Notes: a model not told the origin generated them from the sequence alone. Counted from the stretch's first letter, positions 1-10,266 are shown. The stretch is DNA of 34,790 bases from Alphaproteobacteria bacterium (GCA_021774915.1 JAJFIO010000030.1:1-34790), one strand, 5' to 3'. Translations and numbers: made by a program.

Positions 1-1134
1 TTTCAGGCCTTCCTGGCCGATGAGTATGACATCAGAGCGGAAAGCAGCTCAAAAGCCTGGGCGACCCAATATGATGTGCCGGCGGTTGAAGACGGGCGTA
101 TCAAAAAACGCTTTATTGAAGACAAGCAGCCCGCACCCATGCAGGGGTTTTTCTTTAATACACGGGCAGAGAAGTTTAAAGACCGCCGCGTGCGTGAAGC
201 CATCGGCCTGGCTTTTAATTTTGAATGGGCGAATAAATATCTCTTTTATGGTCAGTACAAGCGCCTCACCAGCTATTTCGATAATTCCGAATTGGCGGCA
301 AAGGGCCTGCCCACAGTAGAAGAATTTGAATTACTGGCGCCTTTCAAGGATCAACTCCCGCCCGAGATCTTTTCTCAAACCTTTCAACCGCCACAAACAG
401 ACGGCACGGGCAAATACCGCAAAAACCTGGTGAAAGCCCTTGGCCTTCTGAAGCAAGCCGGGTGGTCGCTCCAAAACGGCGTGATGACCCACGAGAAAAC
501 CGGTGAGGTGCTGACCATCGAGTTTTTGCTGGTGCAGCCGGCATTCGAGCGTGTGGTGCAGCCCTTCTTGCGGGATTTGGAGCGGATTGGTATTTATGGC
601 TCCATCCGCATTGTCGATGTCTCGCAATACCTCAACCGGCGCGATAAGTTCGATTTTGAGATGATCGTTCATTCCGTCCGTCAATCTCTGTCGCCAGGCA
701 ATGAACAACGCGAATATTGGGCTTCAGAAACGGCCGACCAAGAGGGCGGGCGCAATGTCGCAGGAATCCATGATCCGGTGATTGACGCCCTGATCGACAA
801 AATCATCTTTGCAAAAGATCGCGCCGCACTGCTCACTGCTACTCATGCGCTCGACCGGGCCTTGCTGTGGGGCCATTATGTGGTGCCGCAATGGTATACA
901 GGCGGGGATCGCTACGCCTATTGGGATCGATTTGACTTTCCGCCCAAGCCGCCCCCTTATAATGCCGGCATTCCAAGCACGTGGTGGTCTCGCGAAGCGG
1001 CTCACGATCTCAACGACACCGCACCTCAGGACATGACGGCGCAGGACGAGACCGGCGACGACACCCAGCCGGACCTGCTGCGCGGCGGGCTTGATCTGGA
1101 AGCCGGGGATGATATGGGGGAGGAATTGCCATGA
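1..1134 (+). CDS. Extracellular solute-binding protein family 5 (YejA-like), 5'-truncated at window edge
   Basis: Frame +1 is open from base 1 (FQAFLADEYDIRAESSSKAWATQYDVPAVEDGR...). It aligns by eye along its length with the downstream SBP (WATQYDxPAVxDGR, REA(I/L)GLAF(N/D)F(E/D)W, VVPQW/YWVPQW, STWWSR/DTWWVK). Stop at 1134 overlaps the next ATG. Confidence 0.88.
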   Translation, partial: FQAFLADEYDIRAESSSKAWATQYDVPAVEDGRIKKRFIEDKQPAPMQGFFFNTRAEKFKDRRVREAIGLAFNFEWANKYLFYGQYKRLTSYFDNSELAAKGLPTVEEFELLAPFKDQLPPEIFSQTFQPPQTDGTGKYRKNLVKALGLLKQAGWSLQNGVMTHEKTGEVLTIEFLLVQPAFERVVQPFLRDLERIGIYGSIRIVDVSQYLNRRDKFDFEMIVHSVRQSLSPGNEQREYWASETADQEGGRNVAGIHDPVIDALIDKIIFAKDRAALLTATHALDRALLWGHYVVPQWYTGGDRYAYWDRFDFPPKPPPYNAGIPSTWWSREAAHDLNDTAPQDMTAQDETGDDTQPDLLRGGLDLEAGDDMGEELP

Positions 1135-3029
1135 CCATGCGGCGCACTTTTTGGCAACGCACAGGGGGAGCCATGTTGAGCGCCCTCCTGCTGGTGTCCA
1201 CCGGGGCCAGCGCTGAAGAACAAGGCGAACCCACCACCATTACCCACGGTCTGTCGGCCTTTGGAGACCTGAAATATCCACTTAATTTTTCTCATTTTGA
1301 GTACAGTAATCCGCAAGCCCCGAAAGGCGGCACGCTGTCTCTCACCGGCATCATCGGCCGCACCACCTATGACAGTCTCAACGCCTATATCCTGAAAGGC
1401 GATGGCGCGGAGGGTATAATACTGCTCCCCGTGGATGGTTTGAGTCTCATCTTTGACACGTTGATGGTACGCGCCGGGGACGCGCCGGACGCACTGTATG
1501 GTCTAGTGGCCAGAGAGGCGGAAATCCCTGCGGATAAGTCCTGGATCATCTTCCGGTTGCGCGAGGAAGCACAGTTCCATGACGGCACGCCATTGAGCGC
1601 CGAGGATATCTCCTTCTCCTTCACACTCCTGATGGAAAAAGGTCACCCGCAATACCGGCAGGCCTTAGCCGATGTCGAGGAGGTCGAGATTCTCGGTCCC
1701 CATGAGATCAAATTTATTTTTGCGCAAGGCGCCGAGACGCGCGATTTGCCGCTGGCCGTGGCGGAATTGCCGATTTTTTCCAAAGCCTATTACACCGTCC
1801 ATGCTTTTGATGAGAGCACCATGGAGCCGCCTTTGGGCAGCGGGCCTTATAAAATCGGCAATCTGGAGCAGGGACGTTTTATCGAATACACCCGCGTCAC
1901 CGATTACTGGGCCAAAGACCTGCCGGTTAACCGAGGGCGGTGGAATTTCGATACCATTCGCTATGATTACTTCCGTGACCGGACGATCGCCTTTCAGGCG
2001 TTCACGGGCCACGAATATGATTTAAGGGAAGAATTTACCTCGCGGGTCTGGGCGACTCAGTATGATTTTCCCGCCGTTATGGACGGCCGCGTGAAACGCT
2101 CTTTAATCAAAGACGAAACGCCCTCGGGCTTTCAAGGCTATTATTACAATATGCGCCGGCCGCAATTTGCCGATGCACGCGTGCGCGAAGCCTTAGGTCT
2201 GGCCTTTGATTTTGATTGGACCAACAAGAACCTTTTCTATGGCGCCTATCAGCGCACCACCAGTTTCTTTCAAGGCGCATCTGAATTGATGGCGACCGGC
2301 GCGCCTACCGGTTTGGAGTTGGCGGCGCTGGAGCCTTATCGCGCGGGACTGCCGCCTGCACTCTTCACCCGCGCCTATACGCCGCCCCAATCCGACGGCT
2401 CAGGGCGGATCCGGTCAAGCTTGCAACAAGCGCGACAGCTCTTTGCGCAAGCAGGCTGGCGGGCGGAAGAGGGCAAGCTTGTTGATGAGAACGGCGCGCC
2501 CTTTAAAATCGAATTTCTTATTTTTTCGCCAAGCTCTGAACGGATCATCGCCGCCTATATTAAAAATCTGACCCTTCTGGGCATAGACGCTGAGATCCGC
2601 CTCGTCGATCCATCACAATATATACGCCGTATGGAAGAGTTTGATTTTGACGTCATCACCGCACGTTATACACAGAGCAACACGCCAGGCCTTGGGTTGC
2701 GCAGTTTTTTTAGTACGGCGGCCGGCAAAATACCGGGAACACAAAATCTTGCGGGCATCAAAGACCCTGTCGTGGATGCTCTCATCGAAGCTGTCGTCGC
2801 GGCCTCCTCCCGCGATGAACTGAACGCACGCGTGCGCGCCCTTGACCGGGTGTTACGCGAAGGCCATTACTGGGTACCGCAATGGACCAGCGGCAAATTT
2901 CATCTCGCTTTCTGGGATAAATTCGCCTGGCCCGAGATCAAACCCAAATATCAACGCGGCATTATTGACACGTGGTGGGTAAAAGATGTGAACGCGCCGC
3001 AAAATACCGGTGACGAGGAGCAGGAATAA
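1131..3029 (+). CDS. yejA: Extracellular solute-binding protein family 5, YejA-like periplasmic peptide-binding protein
   Basis: 632 aa ORF with N-terminal signal peptide (MLSALLLVSTGASAEEQ) and SBP_bac_5 features (GTLSLTG, FHDGTPLSAEDISFSF, GSGPYKIG). Followed directly by permease genes. Confidence 0.9.
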   Translation: MTMRRTFWQRTGGAMLSALLLVSTGASAEEQGEPTTITHGLSAFGDLKYPLNFSHFEYSNPQAPKGGTLSLTGIIGRTTYDSLNAYILKGDGAEGIILLPVDGLSLIFDTLMVRAGDAPDALYGLVAREAEIPADKSWIIFRLREEAQFHDGTPLSAEDISFSFTLLMEKGHPQYRQALADVEEVEILGPHEIKFIFAQGAETRDLPLAVAELPIFSKAYYTVHAFDESTMEPPLGSGPYKIGNLEQGRFIEYTRVTDYWAKDLPVNRGRWNFDTIRYDYFRDRTIAFQAFTGHEYDLREEFTSRVWATQYDFPAVMDGRVKRSLIKDETPSGFQGYYYNMRRPQFADARVREALGLAFDFDWTNKNLFYGAYQRTTSFFQGASELMATGAPTGLELAALEPYRAGLPPALFTRAYTPPQSDGSGRIRSSLQQARQLFAQAGWRAEEGKLVDENGAPFKIEFLIFSPSSERIIAAYIKNLTLLGIDAEIRLVDPSQYIRRMEEFDFDVITARYTQSNTPGLGLRSFFSTAAGKIPGTQNLAGIKDPVVDALIEAVVAASSRDELNARVRALDRVLREGHYWVPQWTSGKFHLAFWDKFAWPEIKPKYQRGIIDTWWVKDVNAPQNTGDEEQE

Positions 3030-3035
3030 ACCCAA

Positions 3036-4148
3036 ATGACGGCTTACATTATCCGGCGCCTCCTGCTCATGATCCCGACCATATTCGGGATCATGCTGGT
3101 GAGTTTCACAGTGATCCAGTTTGCCCCCGGCGGCCCGGTGGAGCGCATCATCGCGCAAGTTCAGGGTTTGGACGTATCGGCCACCGCCCGCATCAGCGGC
3201 TCGGCTTCGGGCGATTTCAGTGCTGCGCGGAGCCAAGTGTTTCGCGGAGACAGCACCGTGAACAGTAAATACCGGGGCGCCCAGGGGCTCGATCCTGAAT
3301 TCATCGCCGAGCTGGAACGGCAATTTGGATTCGATAAACCCGTGCATGAACGCTTCTTCATCATGATAAAGAATTTCATCCAATTTGATTTTGGCATGAG
3401 TTATTTTCGCTCTGTCAAAGTGATCGATCTTATTCTGGAAAAAATGCCGGTCTCCATATCTCTTGGTCTTTGGACGACACTGCTCGCCTATCTGATTTCC
3501 ATTCCTTTAGGCATACGTAAAGCGGTTCACGATGGCAGTGCATTTGATGTCTGGAGCAGCGGCGTGATTGTTGTCGGCTATGCCATTCCGGGTTTTCTGC
3601 TGGCGGTTCTGCTGATCGTTCTGTTTTCGGGCGGCACGTATTTTGACTGGTTCCCTTTGCGGGGTCTGACGTCAGACAATTGGGAGGAACTTGGGCTATT
3701 CGCAAAAGTTAAAGACTATTTCTGGCATATGGCCTTGCCCCTCATATCACTCAGTATCAGCGGATTCGCTACAACAACGTTGCTGACCAAGAACTCCTTC
3801 CTTGACGAAATTAAAAAGCAATATGTCACCACCGCGCGCGCCAAGGGTTTATCCGAGCGGCGCGTTCTTTACGGGCATGTGTTTCGCAACGCCATGCTGA
3901 TCGTTGTCGCTGGATTCCCCGCCGCGTTTTTAGGCGTTTTTTTCACGGGCGTCCTCCTCATAGAAACCATCTTTTCTTTAGACGGCTTAGGGCTTTTGGG
4001 TTTTGAGTCTCTGGTCAATCGCGATTATCCGGTGATTTTTGGTACACTCTTTATCTTCTCTCTGGCCGGTCTCATCATCGCGCTTATCAGTGACCTGACA
4101 TATACATTGATCGATCCGCGTATCGATTTCGAAACGCGGGATGTTTAA
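3036..4148 (+). CDS. yejB: ABC transporter permease, YejB-like
   Basis: 370 aa; MTAYIIRRLLLMIPTIFGIMLVSFTVIQFAPGGPVE is typical of DppB/YejB permeases. The EAA loop TTARAKGLSERRVLYGHVFRNAM is present, along with the YejB-type periplasmic insertion. Confidence 0.92.
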   Translation: MTAYIIRRLLLMIPTIFGIMLVSFTVIQFAPGGPVERIIAQVQGLDVSATARISGSASGDFSAARSQVFRGDSTVNSKYRGAQGLDPEFIAELERQFGFDKPVHERFFIMIKNFIQFDFGMSYFRSVKVIDLILEKMPVSISLGLWTTLLAYLISIPLGIRKAVHDGSAFDVWSSGVIVVGYAIPGFLLAVLLIVLFSGGTYFDWFPLRGLTSDNWEELGLFAKVKDYFWHMALPLISLSISGFATTTLLTKNSFLDEIKKQYVTTARAKGLSERRVLYGHVFRNAMLIVVAGFPAAFLGVFFTGVLLIETIFSLDGLGLLGFESLVNRDYPVIFGTLFIFSLAGLIIALISDLTYTLIDPRIDFETRDV

Positions 4149-4151
4149 GCC

Positions 4152-5255
4152 GTGACGCAAAAAGAAATGGCATCAGATGAAGATATCGCAAACGGCGCCC
4201 ATGGACTTGCGGATGCCCCGGAACGCCGGAGGCTTCATATCAGCCCCTTGAACCAGCGGCGTCTTCATAATTTCAAGAAGAACAAGCGCGGCGTATGGTC
4301 TTTATGGATTTTTCTGATCCTGTTTTTTATCTCTCTCTTTGCCGAGTTCATCGCCAATGACAAACCTCTGGTCGTTTCCTTTGAGGGGGGTTTTTATTTT
4401 CCTGTTTTCGCGGCATATCCGGAAACGGCATTTGGCGGCGACTTCCCGACAGAAGCGGATTATCGCGATCCCTTTGTTCAAGAATTGATCGAGAAAGAAG
4501 GGGGATGGGTTCTTTGGCCCCCTATTCACTATAGCTATCAGACCATCAACCTTGATCCGCCGACGCCAGCCCCGTCTCCTCCCAGTTCTGAGAACTGGTT
4601 GGGCACGGATGATCAAAGCCGCGATGTGCTGGCCCGCTTGATCTATGGGTTCAGGATATCCGTTCTGTTCGGTCTGACATTGACTATATTCTCCACCTTT
4701 GTCGGCGTTGCGGCCGGCGCCGTGCAGGGCTATTTCGGCGGCTGGGTAGATCTGCTGTTTCAACGTTTTATTGAAATCTGGACGAGCATTCCTCAGCTTT
4801 ATCTTATCATTATCATTGCAGCGGTGATCGAACCAAATTTCTGGATTCTTCTATTCATACTCCTGTTGTTCAGCTGGGTGGCGCTAGTCGGTGTGGTCAG
4901 GGCGGAATTTTTGAGGGCGCGGAATTTCGAATATGTCATGGCGGCGCGCGCCATGGGAGTGGGCAACACCAAGATCATGGTGCGGCATCTCTTGCCCAAC
5001 GCCATGGTGGCAACCCTCACCTTCATACCGTTTATTCTGAACGGGTCCATCACCACATTAACGTCTCTGGATTTTCTGGGCTTTGGTCTGCCCCCGGGAT
5101 CCCCGTCACTGGGCGAGTTGCTCAAGCAGGGCAAGGACAATCTTCAGGCGCCCTGGCTGGGCGTAACGGCGTTTATGACCATTGCAGTGATGCTGAGCCT
5201 GCTGGTGTTCGTTGGCGAAGCGGTGCGTGATGCCTTCGACCCGAGAAAGAACTAA
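4152..5255 (+). CDS. yejE: ABC transporter permease, YejE-like
   Basis: 367 aa with GTG start; SPLNQRRLHNFKKNKRGVWSLWIF..., ENWLGTDDQSRDVLARLIYGFRISVLFG, EAA loop AARAMGVGNTKIMVRHLLPNAM. Confidence 0.92.
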   Translation: MTQKEMASDEDIANGAHGLADAPERRRLHISPLNQRRLHNFKKNKRGVWSLWIFLILFFISLFAEFIANDKPLVVSFEGGFYFPVFAAYPETAFGGDFPTEADYRDPFVQELIEKEGGWVLWPPIHYSYQTINLDPPTPAPSPPSSENWLGTDDQSRDVLARLIYGFRISVLFGLTLTIFSTFVGVAAGAVQGYFGGWVDLLFQRFIEIWTSIPQLYLIIIIAAVIEPNFWILLFILLLFSWVALVGVVRAEFLRARNFEYVMAARAMGVGNTKIMVRHLLPNAMVATLTFIPFILNGSITTLTSLDFLGFGLPPGSPSLGELLKQGKDNLQAPWLGVTAFMTIAVMLSLLVFVGEAVRDAFDPRKN

Positions 5256-5258
5256 GCC

Positions 5259-6872
5259 ATGCACGAACCGCTTATTGACGTTCAGGATCTCTCCGTGAGT
5301 TTTTCTGTTGACGGCAAGGTCACGCAAGCCGTTCACGGCATATCTTTTTATATCAACAAAGGGGAAACGGTCGCGCTGGTGGGAGAATCGGGTTCCGGAA
5401 AATCGGTCAGCGCCTTGTCGATCATGAGGTTACTCCCCTACCCGCAAGCGTCTCACCCCTCGGGGCGCATAAAATTTCAAAAACAGGATTTGATCACGGC
5501 CTCCGAACAGAACATGCGCGGCGTACGGGGCAATCACATCTCTATGGTTTTTCAAGAACCCATGAGTTCGCTCAACCCCCTACACACCATCGAGCAACAG
5601 GTGAGCGAAATACTGCAAATCCATCAGGGTTTGGGAAAACAGGATGCTCGGTCACGGGCATTGGACTTACTCGATAAAGTCGGGCTGGACGAGCCTGAAA
5701 AACGCCTCGGCGCTTACCCGCACCAATTATCCGGCGGACAGCGCCAACGTGTGATGATCGCCATGGCGCTGGCCAATAAGCCGGATTTGCTGATCGCGGA
5801 TGAACCAACCACGGCACTTGATGTCACCGTACAAGCACAAATTCTAAACCTCCTGAAAGAATTACAAGCCGAGATGGGCATGGCCATTCTTCTCATCACC
5901 CATGATCTCGCCGTGGTGCGCAAAATGGCTGATCGGGTTTGCGTGATGACACAAGGCCAGATCGTTGAGCGGGGGGATACGGAAGAAGTTTTTCAAGCCC
6001 CGGCACACGCCTATACACAACATCTCATCGCCGCCGAGCCGAAGGGCGAGCCGCCGACAAGCGACCCGCAGGCATCAGTGGTTATTTCCACCGAGCATAT
6101 GCGTGTCTGGTTCCCCATCAAAAAGGGTGTTCTGCGCCGAACGGTAGATTACGTCAAAGCGGTGGACGATGTCAGTTTTGAACTGCGCGCCGGAGAAACC
6201 TTAGGAATTGTCGGTGAATCGGGTTCGGGTAAAACCACCTTGGGCTTGGGGCTGCTGCGTTTGATTTCGGCCCAAGGCCACATCACCTTTGACGACAAAA
6301 ACATTGAAACATACAAGGCGAAAGACATGCGCCCGTTGCGCCGGGAAATGCAGATCGTCTTTCAAGATCCGTTTGGCTCATTAAGCCCGCGTCTGCCTGT
6401 GGGAGACATTGTGATGGAAGGGCTCACCGTTCATGGGGACGCGCTCAAAGGCATTGAGCGCCGCAGCATGATCGGCGACGTTCTGGAAGAAGTAGGCCTG
6501 ACCTCTGACATGCAGGATCGGTATCCTCATGAATTTTCCGGTGGCCAACGCCAGCGCATTGCCATTGCACGCGCCTTGATCCTCAAACCCAAATTCATCA
6601 TGCTGGATGAACCCACAAGCGCGCTCGACATGTCGGTGCAGGCGCAGATTGTCGATCTGCTGCGTGATTTGCAGCAACGCCATCACTTGGCATATTTGTT
6701 TATCAGCCACGACCTTAAGGTTGTGCGGGCCATGGCCAATTATGTTCTGGTCATGAAGGCCGGAAAAGTGGTGGAACAAGGACCCGCCGCGAAAATATTC
6801 GATCACCCCGAAACAGATTACACGCGCGCCTTGATGGCCGCCGCCTTCGATCTGGAAACGGCATCGCAATAA
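5259..6872 (+). CDS. yejF: ABC transporter ATP-binding protein with two nucleotide-binding domains, YejF-like
   Basis: 537 aa with two Walker A ([16 protein letters not shown]), two signature motifs ([16 protein letters not shown]) and two Walker B ([15 protein letters not shown]). Confidence 0.95.
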   Translation: MHEPLIDVQDLSVSFSVDGKVTQAVHGISFYINKGETVALVGESGSGKSVSALSIMRLLPYPQASHPSGRIKFQKQDLITASEQNMRGVRGNHISMVFQEPMSSLNPLHTIEQQVSEILQIHQGLGKQDARSRALDLLDKVGLDEPEKRLGAYPHQLSGGQRQRVMIAMALANKPDLLIADEPTTALDVTVQAQILNLLKELQAEMGMAILLITHDLAVVRKMADRVCVMTQGQIVERGDTEEVFQAPAHAYTQHLIAAEPKGEPPTSDPQASVVISTEHMRVWFPIKKGVLRRTVDYVKAVDDVSFELRAGETLGIVGESGSGKTTLGLGLLRLISAQGHITFDDKNIETYKAKDMRPLRREMQIVFQDPFGSLSPRLPVGDIVMEGLTVHGDALKGIERRSMIGDVLEEVGLTSDMQDRYPHEFSGGQRQRIAIARALILKPKFIMLDEPTSALDMSVQAQIVDLLRDLQQRHHLAYLFISHDLKVVRAMANYVLVMKAGKVVEQGPAAKIFDHPETDYTRALMAAAFDLETASQ

Positions 6873-7008
6873 ATCAGCCCCTATTTATGATGATCTTTGA
6901 CCCGCATCATTTTGTGTTTATTGAGGGGTTGGTGATATTTATGCCTAGATTTGTTGACCCTGGCACGCTCCGCTACTAAAACTACAACCAGCGACAGCCA
7001 GTGAGGGT

Positions 7009-8328
7009 ATGGCCATGATAGTAATTTTTAGCGGCTTACCGGGCTCAGGCAAAACCACCCGGCTGATCACTAAGGCGAAAGAAAACAAAGCGTCCGGCAT
7101 TCCGGTTTGTCTGTTCCTGAACGGAGAGAACCCGGATTTGGCGCGTCGGCCCCATGTCAAACCGGGGGGTTATATGGGCTGCCGCACAAAAGGTCTGGGC
7201 CTTCGTATTGACCATACGGCAGGGACTAGGGAGACCTCTGAGCTTTTGCTCGAAATGAAAAAGGGCAGTTGTGCGGTCTTCGATGAAGCTCAATATTATG
7301 ACACAGACATAGTTAATGGCTGGGTACAGGCCAGTAAAAATGGCATTACTGTCCTTGTGGGCTCCCCTTCTCAAGCCCAACTCAAGGCACTTAATAAATT
7401 TGCAAAACATTCTCCGTCATCTGTTCAGTTTGAGAAACTAGATACAACCTGTTCTTCTTGCGAAAAAGTTGCAACGCGCGTCACTTATAATGGTGATTAT
7501 CGCTTCCCTATTCATCTTTGTGAGGACTGCCTAAAAATGAAGCATGATACCGATATCAAAAATTTGCTGGACGACATGAAAGCCGGGAATCCATTTCCCA
7601 ATGAACTAAAAACTTACCAACCCTTTTATGACATCCCTATGGATAAGTGGGAACTTGTACGGGGGGATTCCCTGTCGCGATACCAAATCATGGAAGCGGC
7701 TATCTCATCCTATGAGCCGAATGCGCCTGATGTAATCACACAACCCCAACATTATACCTATCTGGATCTGGGATGCTGTTCAGGATTCTTTTGTGACGCC
7801 ATGGCAAACAAGGGATACCATGCGACGGGTGTTGACGTTACCAAGCACTTTATTGAATGGGCTACACGGCTTGCTGAAATCAAAGGCCAACCAATTACCT
7901 ATGTAAAAGAAGATGCGCTGAAATTTATATCTGAAATCGATACGACCTACGATATCACTTCAACCTTCGCGACAGTACAATGGGTGATGGTGCAAAAAGG
8001 CTATGAGTCAGGCATGGAATGCTTTCGTCATCTATTTCGCAAAACACGCCACATCTGTGTTGTCGAGATGGGATACACGACAGAAGATATTTACAAAGAC
8101 AAGATTGAAGGATTGGAAGGCGACATTGATCGGGACTGGGTGCTGAATTTAATGGAGACAGAAGGGGATTTCGAAACCATTGCCTTGGTGGAAAGTGGAT
8201 CCAATGGAATTTGGCGCGATTTGTTTATCGGATTTAAAAAAGAGACGGAAATCAATCTTGAAAACAAGCTATTTAAGATCAACATGATGTCAAAAGCCAA
8301 GAAGCTGGCGAAAAAGGTTTTAGGGTAA
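7009..8328 (+). CDS. Putative fusion: thymidine kinase 1-like P-loop/zinc-ribbon domain plus class I SAM-dependent methyltransferase
   Basis: 439 aa. N-term Walker A FSGLPGSGKTT; TK1-like VFDEAQYYD; G-x-TVLVGS followed by FEKLDTTCSSCEKVATRVTY ... YRFPIHLCEDC (CxxC/CxxC). C-term motif I YLDLGCCSGFFCDAMANKGYHATGVDVT. The start may instead be the second ATG at 7015, which is better spaced from GAGGG. Confidence 0.8.
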   Translation: MAMIVIFSGLPGSGKTTRLITKAKENKASGIPVCLFLNGENPDLARRPHVKPGGYMGCRTKGLGLRIDHTAGTRETSELLLEMKKGSCAVFDEAQYYDTDIVNGWVQASKNGITVLVGSPSQAQLKALNKFAKHSPSSVQFEKLDTTCSSCEKVATRVTYNGDYRFPIHLCEDCLKMKHDTDIKNLLDDMKAGNPFPNELKTYQPFYDIPMDKWELVRGDSLSRYQIMEAAISSYEPNAPDVITQPQHYTYLDLGCCSGFFCDAMANKGYHATGVDVTKHFIEWATRLAEIKGQPITYVKEDALKFISEIDTTYDITSTFATVQWVMVQKGYESGMECFRHLFRKTRHICVVEMGYTTEDIYKDKIEGLEGDIDRDWVLNLMETEGDFETIALVESGSNGIWRDLFIGFKKETEINLENKLFKINMMSKAKKLAKKVLG

Positions 8329-8385
8329 CGCCGCTGCCTAATAAGAACGTTAAATGTTTTTCTCAAGAACGGATGAAAAAAACAA

Positions 8386-8994
8386 TCAACTCATCTCATT
8401 TTTGATGGTGCGCCGTTCCTTTAGAGTTTTTGTCAGGGCCTTTTGAGGCTCAACGCCTAAACGCACGCGGGCAATGGGTAAGAGTACGGAGTTTTCAAAA
8501 GCGAGATGTTGACGTATATGCTCAGCAAAGGTGCGAACGCGTCTTGCACCGTCTGGGTTCAATGCCTGCCCACCCAGAAGGCCTTTAAGCAGATCGACTA
8601 CCTTTTCGAAAACCTCTTTATCGTGACTGTGCTCAGCGAGCAACCGCTCTATCAGCGCATCGATATTATCTTCCGGCGGGCAGTGCTGGCGTAGTAGAGG
8701 AAAGAGACCAAGCTCTTCATCATCAAAATGAGGCATGAAGTCGATTTCCAGGAAAGCCACTAATTCTTCGACACCCTCGCGATCATGTTCACCATCCGCA
8801 ATTCTCATAAGGAGTGCGCTGGCCTGACGTTGGCGACCGTGGTCCGCAAAAATAAAATCTAGTGGCGTATCGAGCATCGCTGAGGGAATTGGCCTGAGGC
8901 GCCATAGATCATGGGTATCAACGCCAGCATCAGCCGGTCCCTTTTCTGACTGCAAATCGAAATCAGTTTTTCCAGCGCTGCCCATTTCGATCAT
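8386..8994 (-). CDS. Hemerythrin-like (HHE) domain protein
   Basis: LDFIFADHGRQRQ...FMPHFDDEELGLFPLLRQ...LLAEHSHDKEVFE...FAEHIRQHLAFENSVLLPIA carries the His/Glu ligand pattern of HHE domains. ATG at 8994 with upstream GGGAG; the ORF track uses TTG at 8997. Confidence 0.82.
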   Translation of the reverse strand: MIEMGSAGKTDFDLQSEKGPADAGVDTHDLWRLRPIPSAMLDTPLDFIFADHGRQRQASALLMRIADGEHDREGVEELVAFLEIDFMPHFDDEELGLFPLLRQHCPPEDNIDALIERLLAEHSHDKEVFEKVVDLLKGLLGGQALNPDGARRVRTFAEHIRQHLAFENSVLLPIARVRLGVEPQKALTKTLKERRTIKNEMS

Positions 8995-9003
8995 CAACGC
9001 TCC

Positions 9004-10266
9004 CTAATATTGGAACCTCAAAGACGCCCAAATCAGATTACGGTCGGCGGGACCTGATCCGCCGCCATCATAAAGGGCGCCCTTGATCTCCGCCGACCAA
9101 TATTTGTTAATTTTCACTGCCATCCCCGCATCAAATTCTTCACCAAGATCAAGCGACCCCAAATCGGACTGAAAGTCATGGTAGGTGGCGAAGAGTTTGA
9201 TGATTGTTCCAAAAGGGGCTTCTTTCCAGTCATAGCTGATCGTGCCATACAGATCCTCAAGCCCCGTGGCAGGCGTCGCCAGAAAGACGTCGGCGAAACC
9301 CTGAAATTTATGAAGCGTGGCAAGCGGTGTTGAGAACGCGATCGTTCCGTTGCCCCCAAGGCGTTCATAGCCGAGCTTGCCGGTGAAGGGAGAAACGCTC
9401 AGTGATGCCTCTCCGTGCACATAGGATTCTCTGTAATTCGTGGGGTTCGCCGCAGAATCGGCTTGTGTCGCAAATTCAGCAATAACACCTAGCTTGATCC
9501 CCGCCTCATCATCAAGGGTGAACGTATTTTCATAACGCGCGCCCCAGGTGGCGGATGAGAGCGCCGGCGCCTCTTTGAGATCAAGCATGACGCCATACCC
9601 TTTGAGCGTGCCGAATTCGCCGCCGTCGAACGCCGCAGAAACCACATGACTGTCGCTGTCGAATTCACCCAGGGGATGATTGTCACCGAAAACCCGGTGA
9701 ACCCGGCTGATATAAAGATAGTCGAGCGTAACGCGTTCAATCAGCTTGGTTGACACACGCGCGGCATCAAAGGTTTGCTGGTTTTGGCGAAAATCAACCG
9801 CGCCGACAAAACGATGATTATTGAGATTGAAACGCTGGCGGCCAATCGTGATCGCCGTTTTGTCGATGCCGGTGAACGTGACCTGCGCCCGGTTGATCTC
9901 CGTCGCGTCCGGGTCGGCAATGACCGGAAACTGCGTGCGGCCGTTGGTCGTGCTGTTGAAGTGATCATTGCCTATCGAGGCGACGTTTTCGAACTCAACG
10001 AGAACTTTGAAATTATAGAATTCGCCTGTTTCGAAGCCGAACCGCGTGCGCACCGTATTGGCGGTGGCGTCTTTAGTAAAGCCCGCCTGATCCTTTGTTT
10101 CAAAGCGGTAGCGCACATCAATCAACGGCTTGCCTTTTTTAATCGCCTCAATGATGGGGCCGTCATTGCTGCTGGGCAAACCCTCTTCAGCAAACACAGG
10201 TTGGATCGCCGCAGTAGCGAGACATGACACGGCTAGGAAAATTATCGATTTCATCACTTGTTCCAT
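9004..10266 (-). CDS. Porin-like / beta-barrel outer-membrane protein (alginate-export-like)
   Basis: 420 aa with signal peptide (SIIFLAVSCLATAAIQPVFAEEG). Repeated amphipathic strands, IDVRYRFETKDQ, AVDFRQNQQTFDAARV, C-terminal aromatic LIWASLRFQY typical of OM barrels. Confidence 0.7.
   Translation of the reverse strand: MEQVMKSIIFLAVSCLATAAIQPVFAEEGLPSSNDGPIIEAIKKGKPLIDVRYRFETKDQAGFTKDATANTVRTRFGFETGEFYNFKVLVEFENVASIGNDHFNSTTNGRTQFPVIADPDATEINRAQVTFTGIDKTAITIGRQRFNLNNHRFVGAVDFRQNQQTFDAARVSTKLIERVTLDYLYISRVHRVFGDNHPLGEFDSDSHVVSAAFDGGEFGTLKGYGVMLDLKEAPALSSATWGARYENTFTLDDEAGIKLGVIAEFATQADSAANPTNYRESYVHGEASLSVSPFTGKLGYERLGGNGTIAFSTPLATLHKFQGFADVFLATPATGLEDLYGTISYDWKEAPFGTIIKLFATYHDFQSDLGSLDLGEEFDAGMAVKINKYWSAEIKGALYDGGGSGPADRNLIWASLRFQY

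Noticed and set aside
4302-4763. 153-aa minus-strand ORF opposite yejE
   Set aside because: Antisense to a strongly supported permease; no SD or motif support.
6885-6925. Possible terminator after yejF (ATGATG-N12-CATCAT-TTTG)
   Set aside because: Weak 6-bp AT-rich stem with a long loop; not strong enough to list as a feature.
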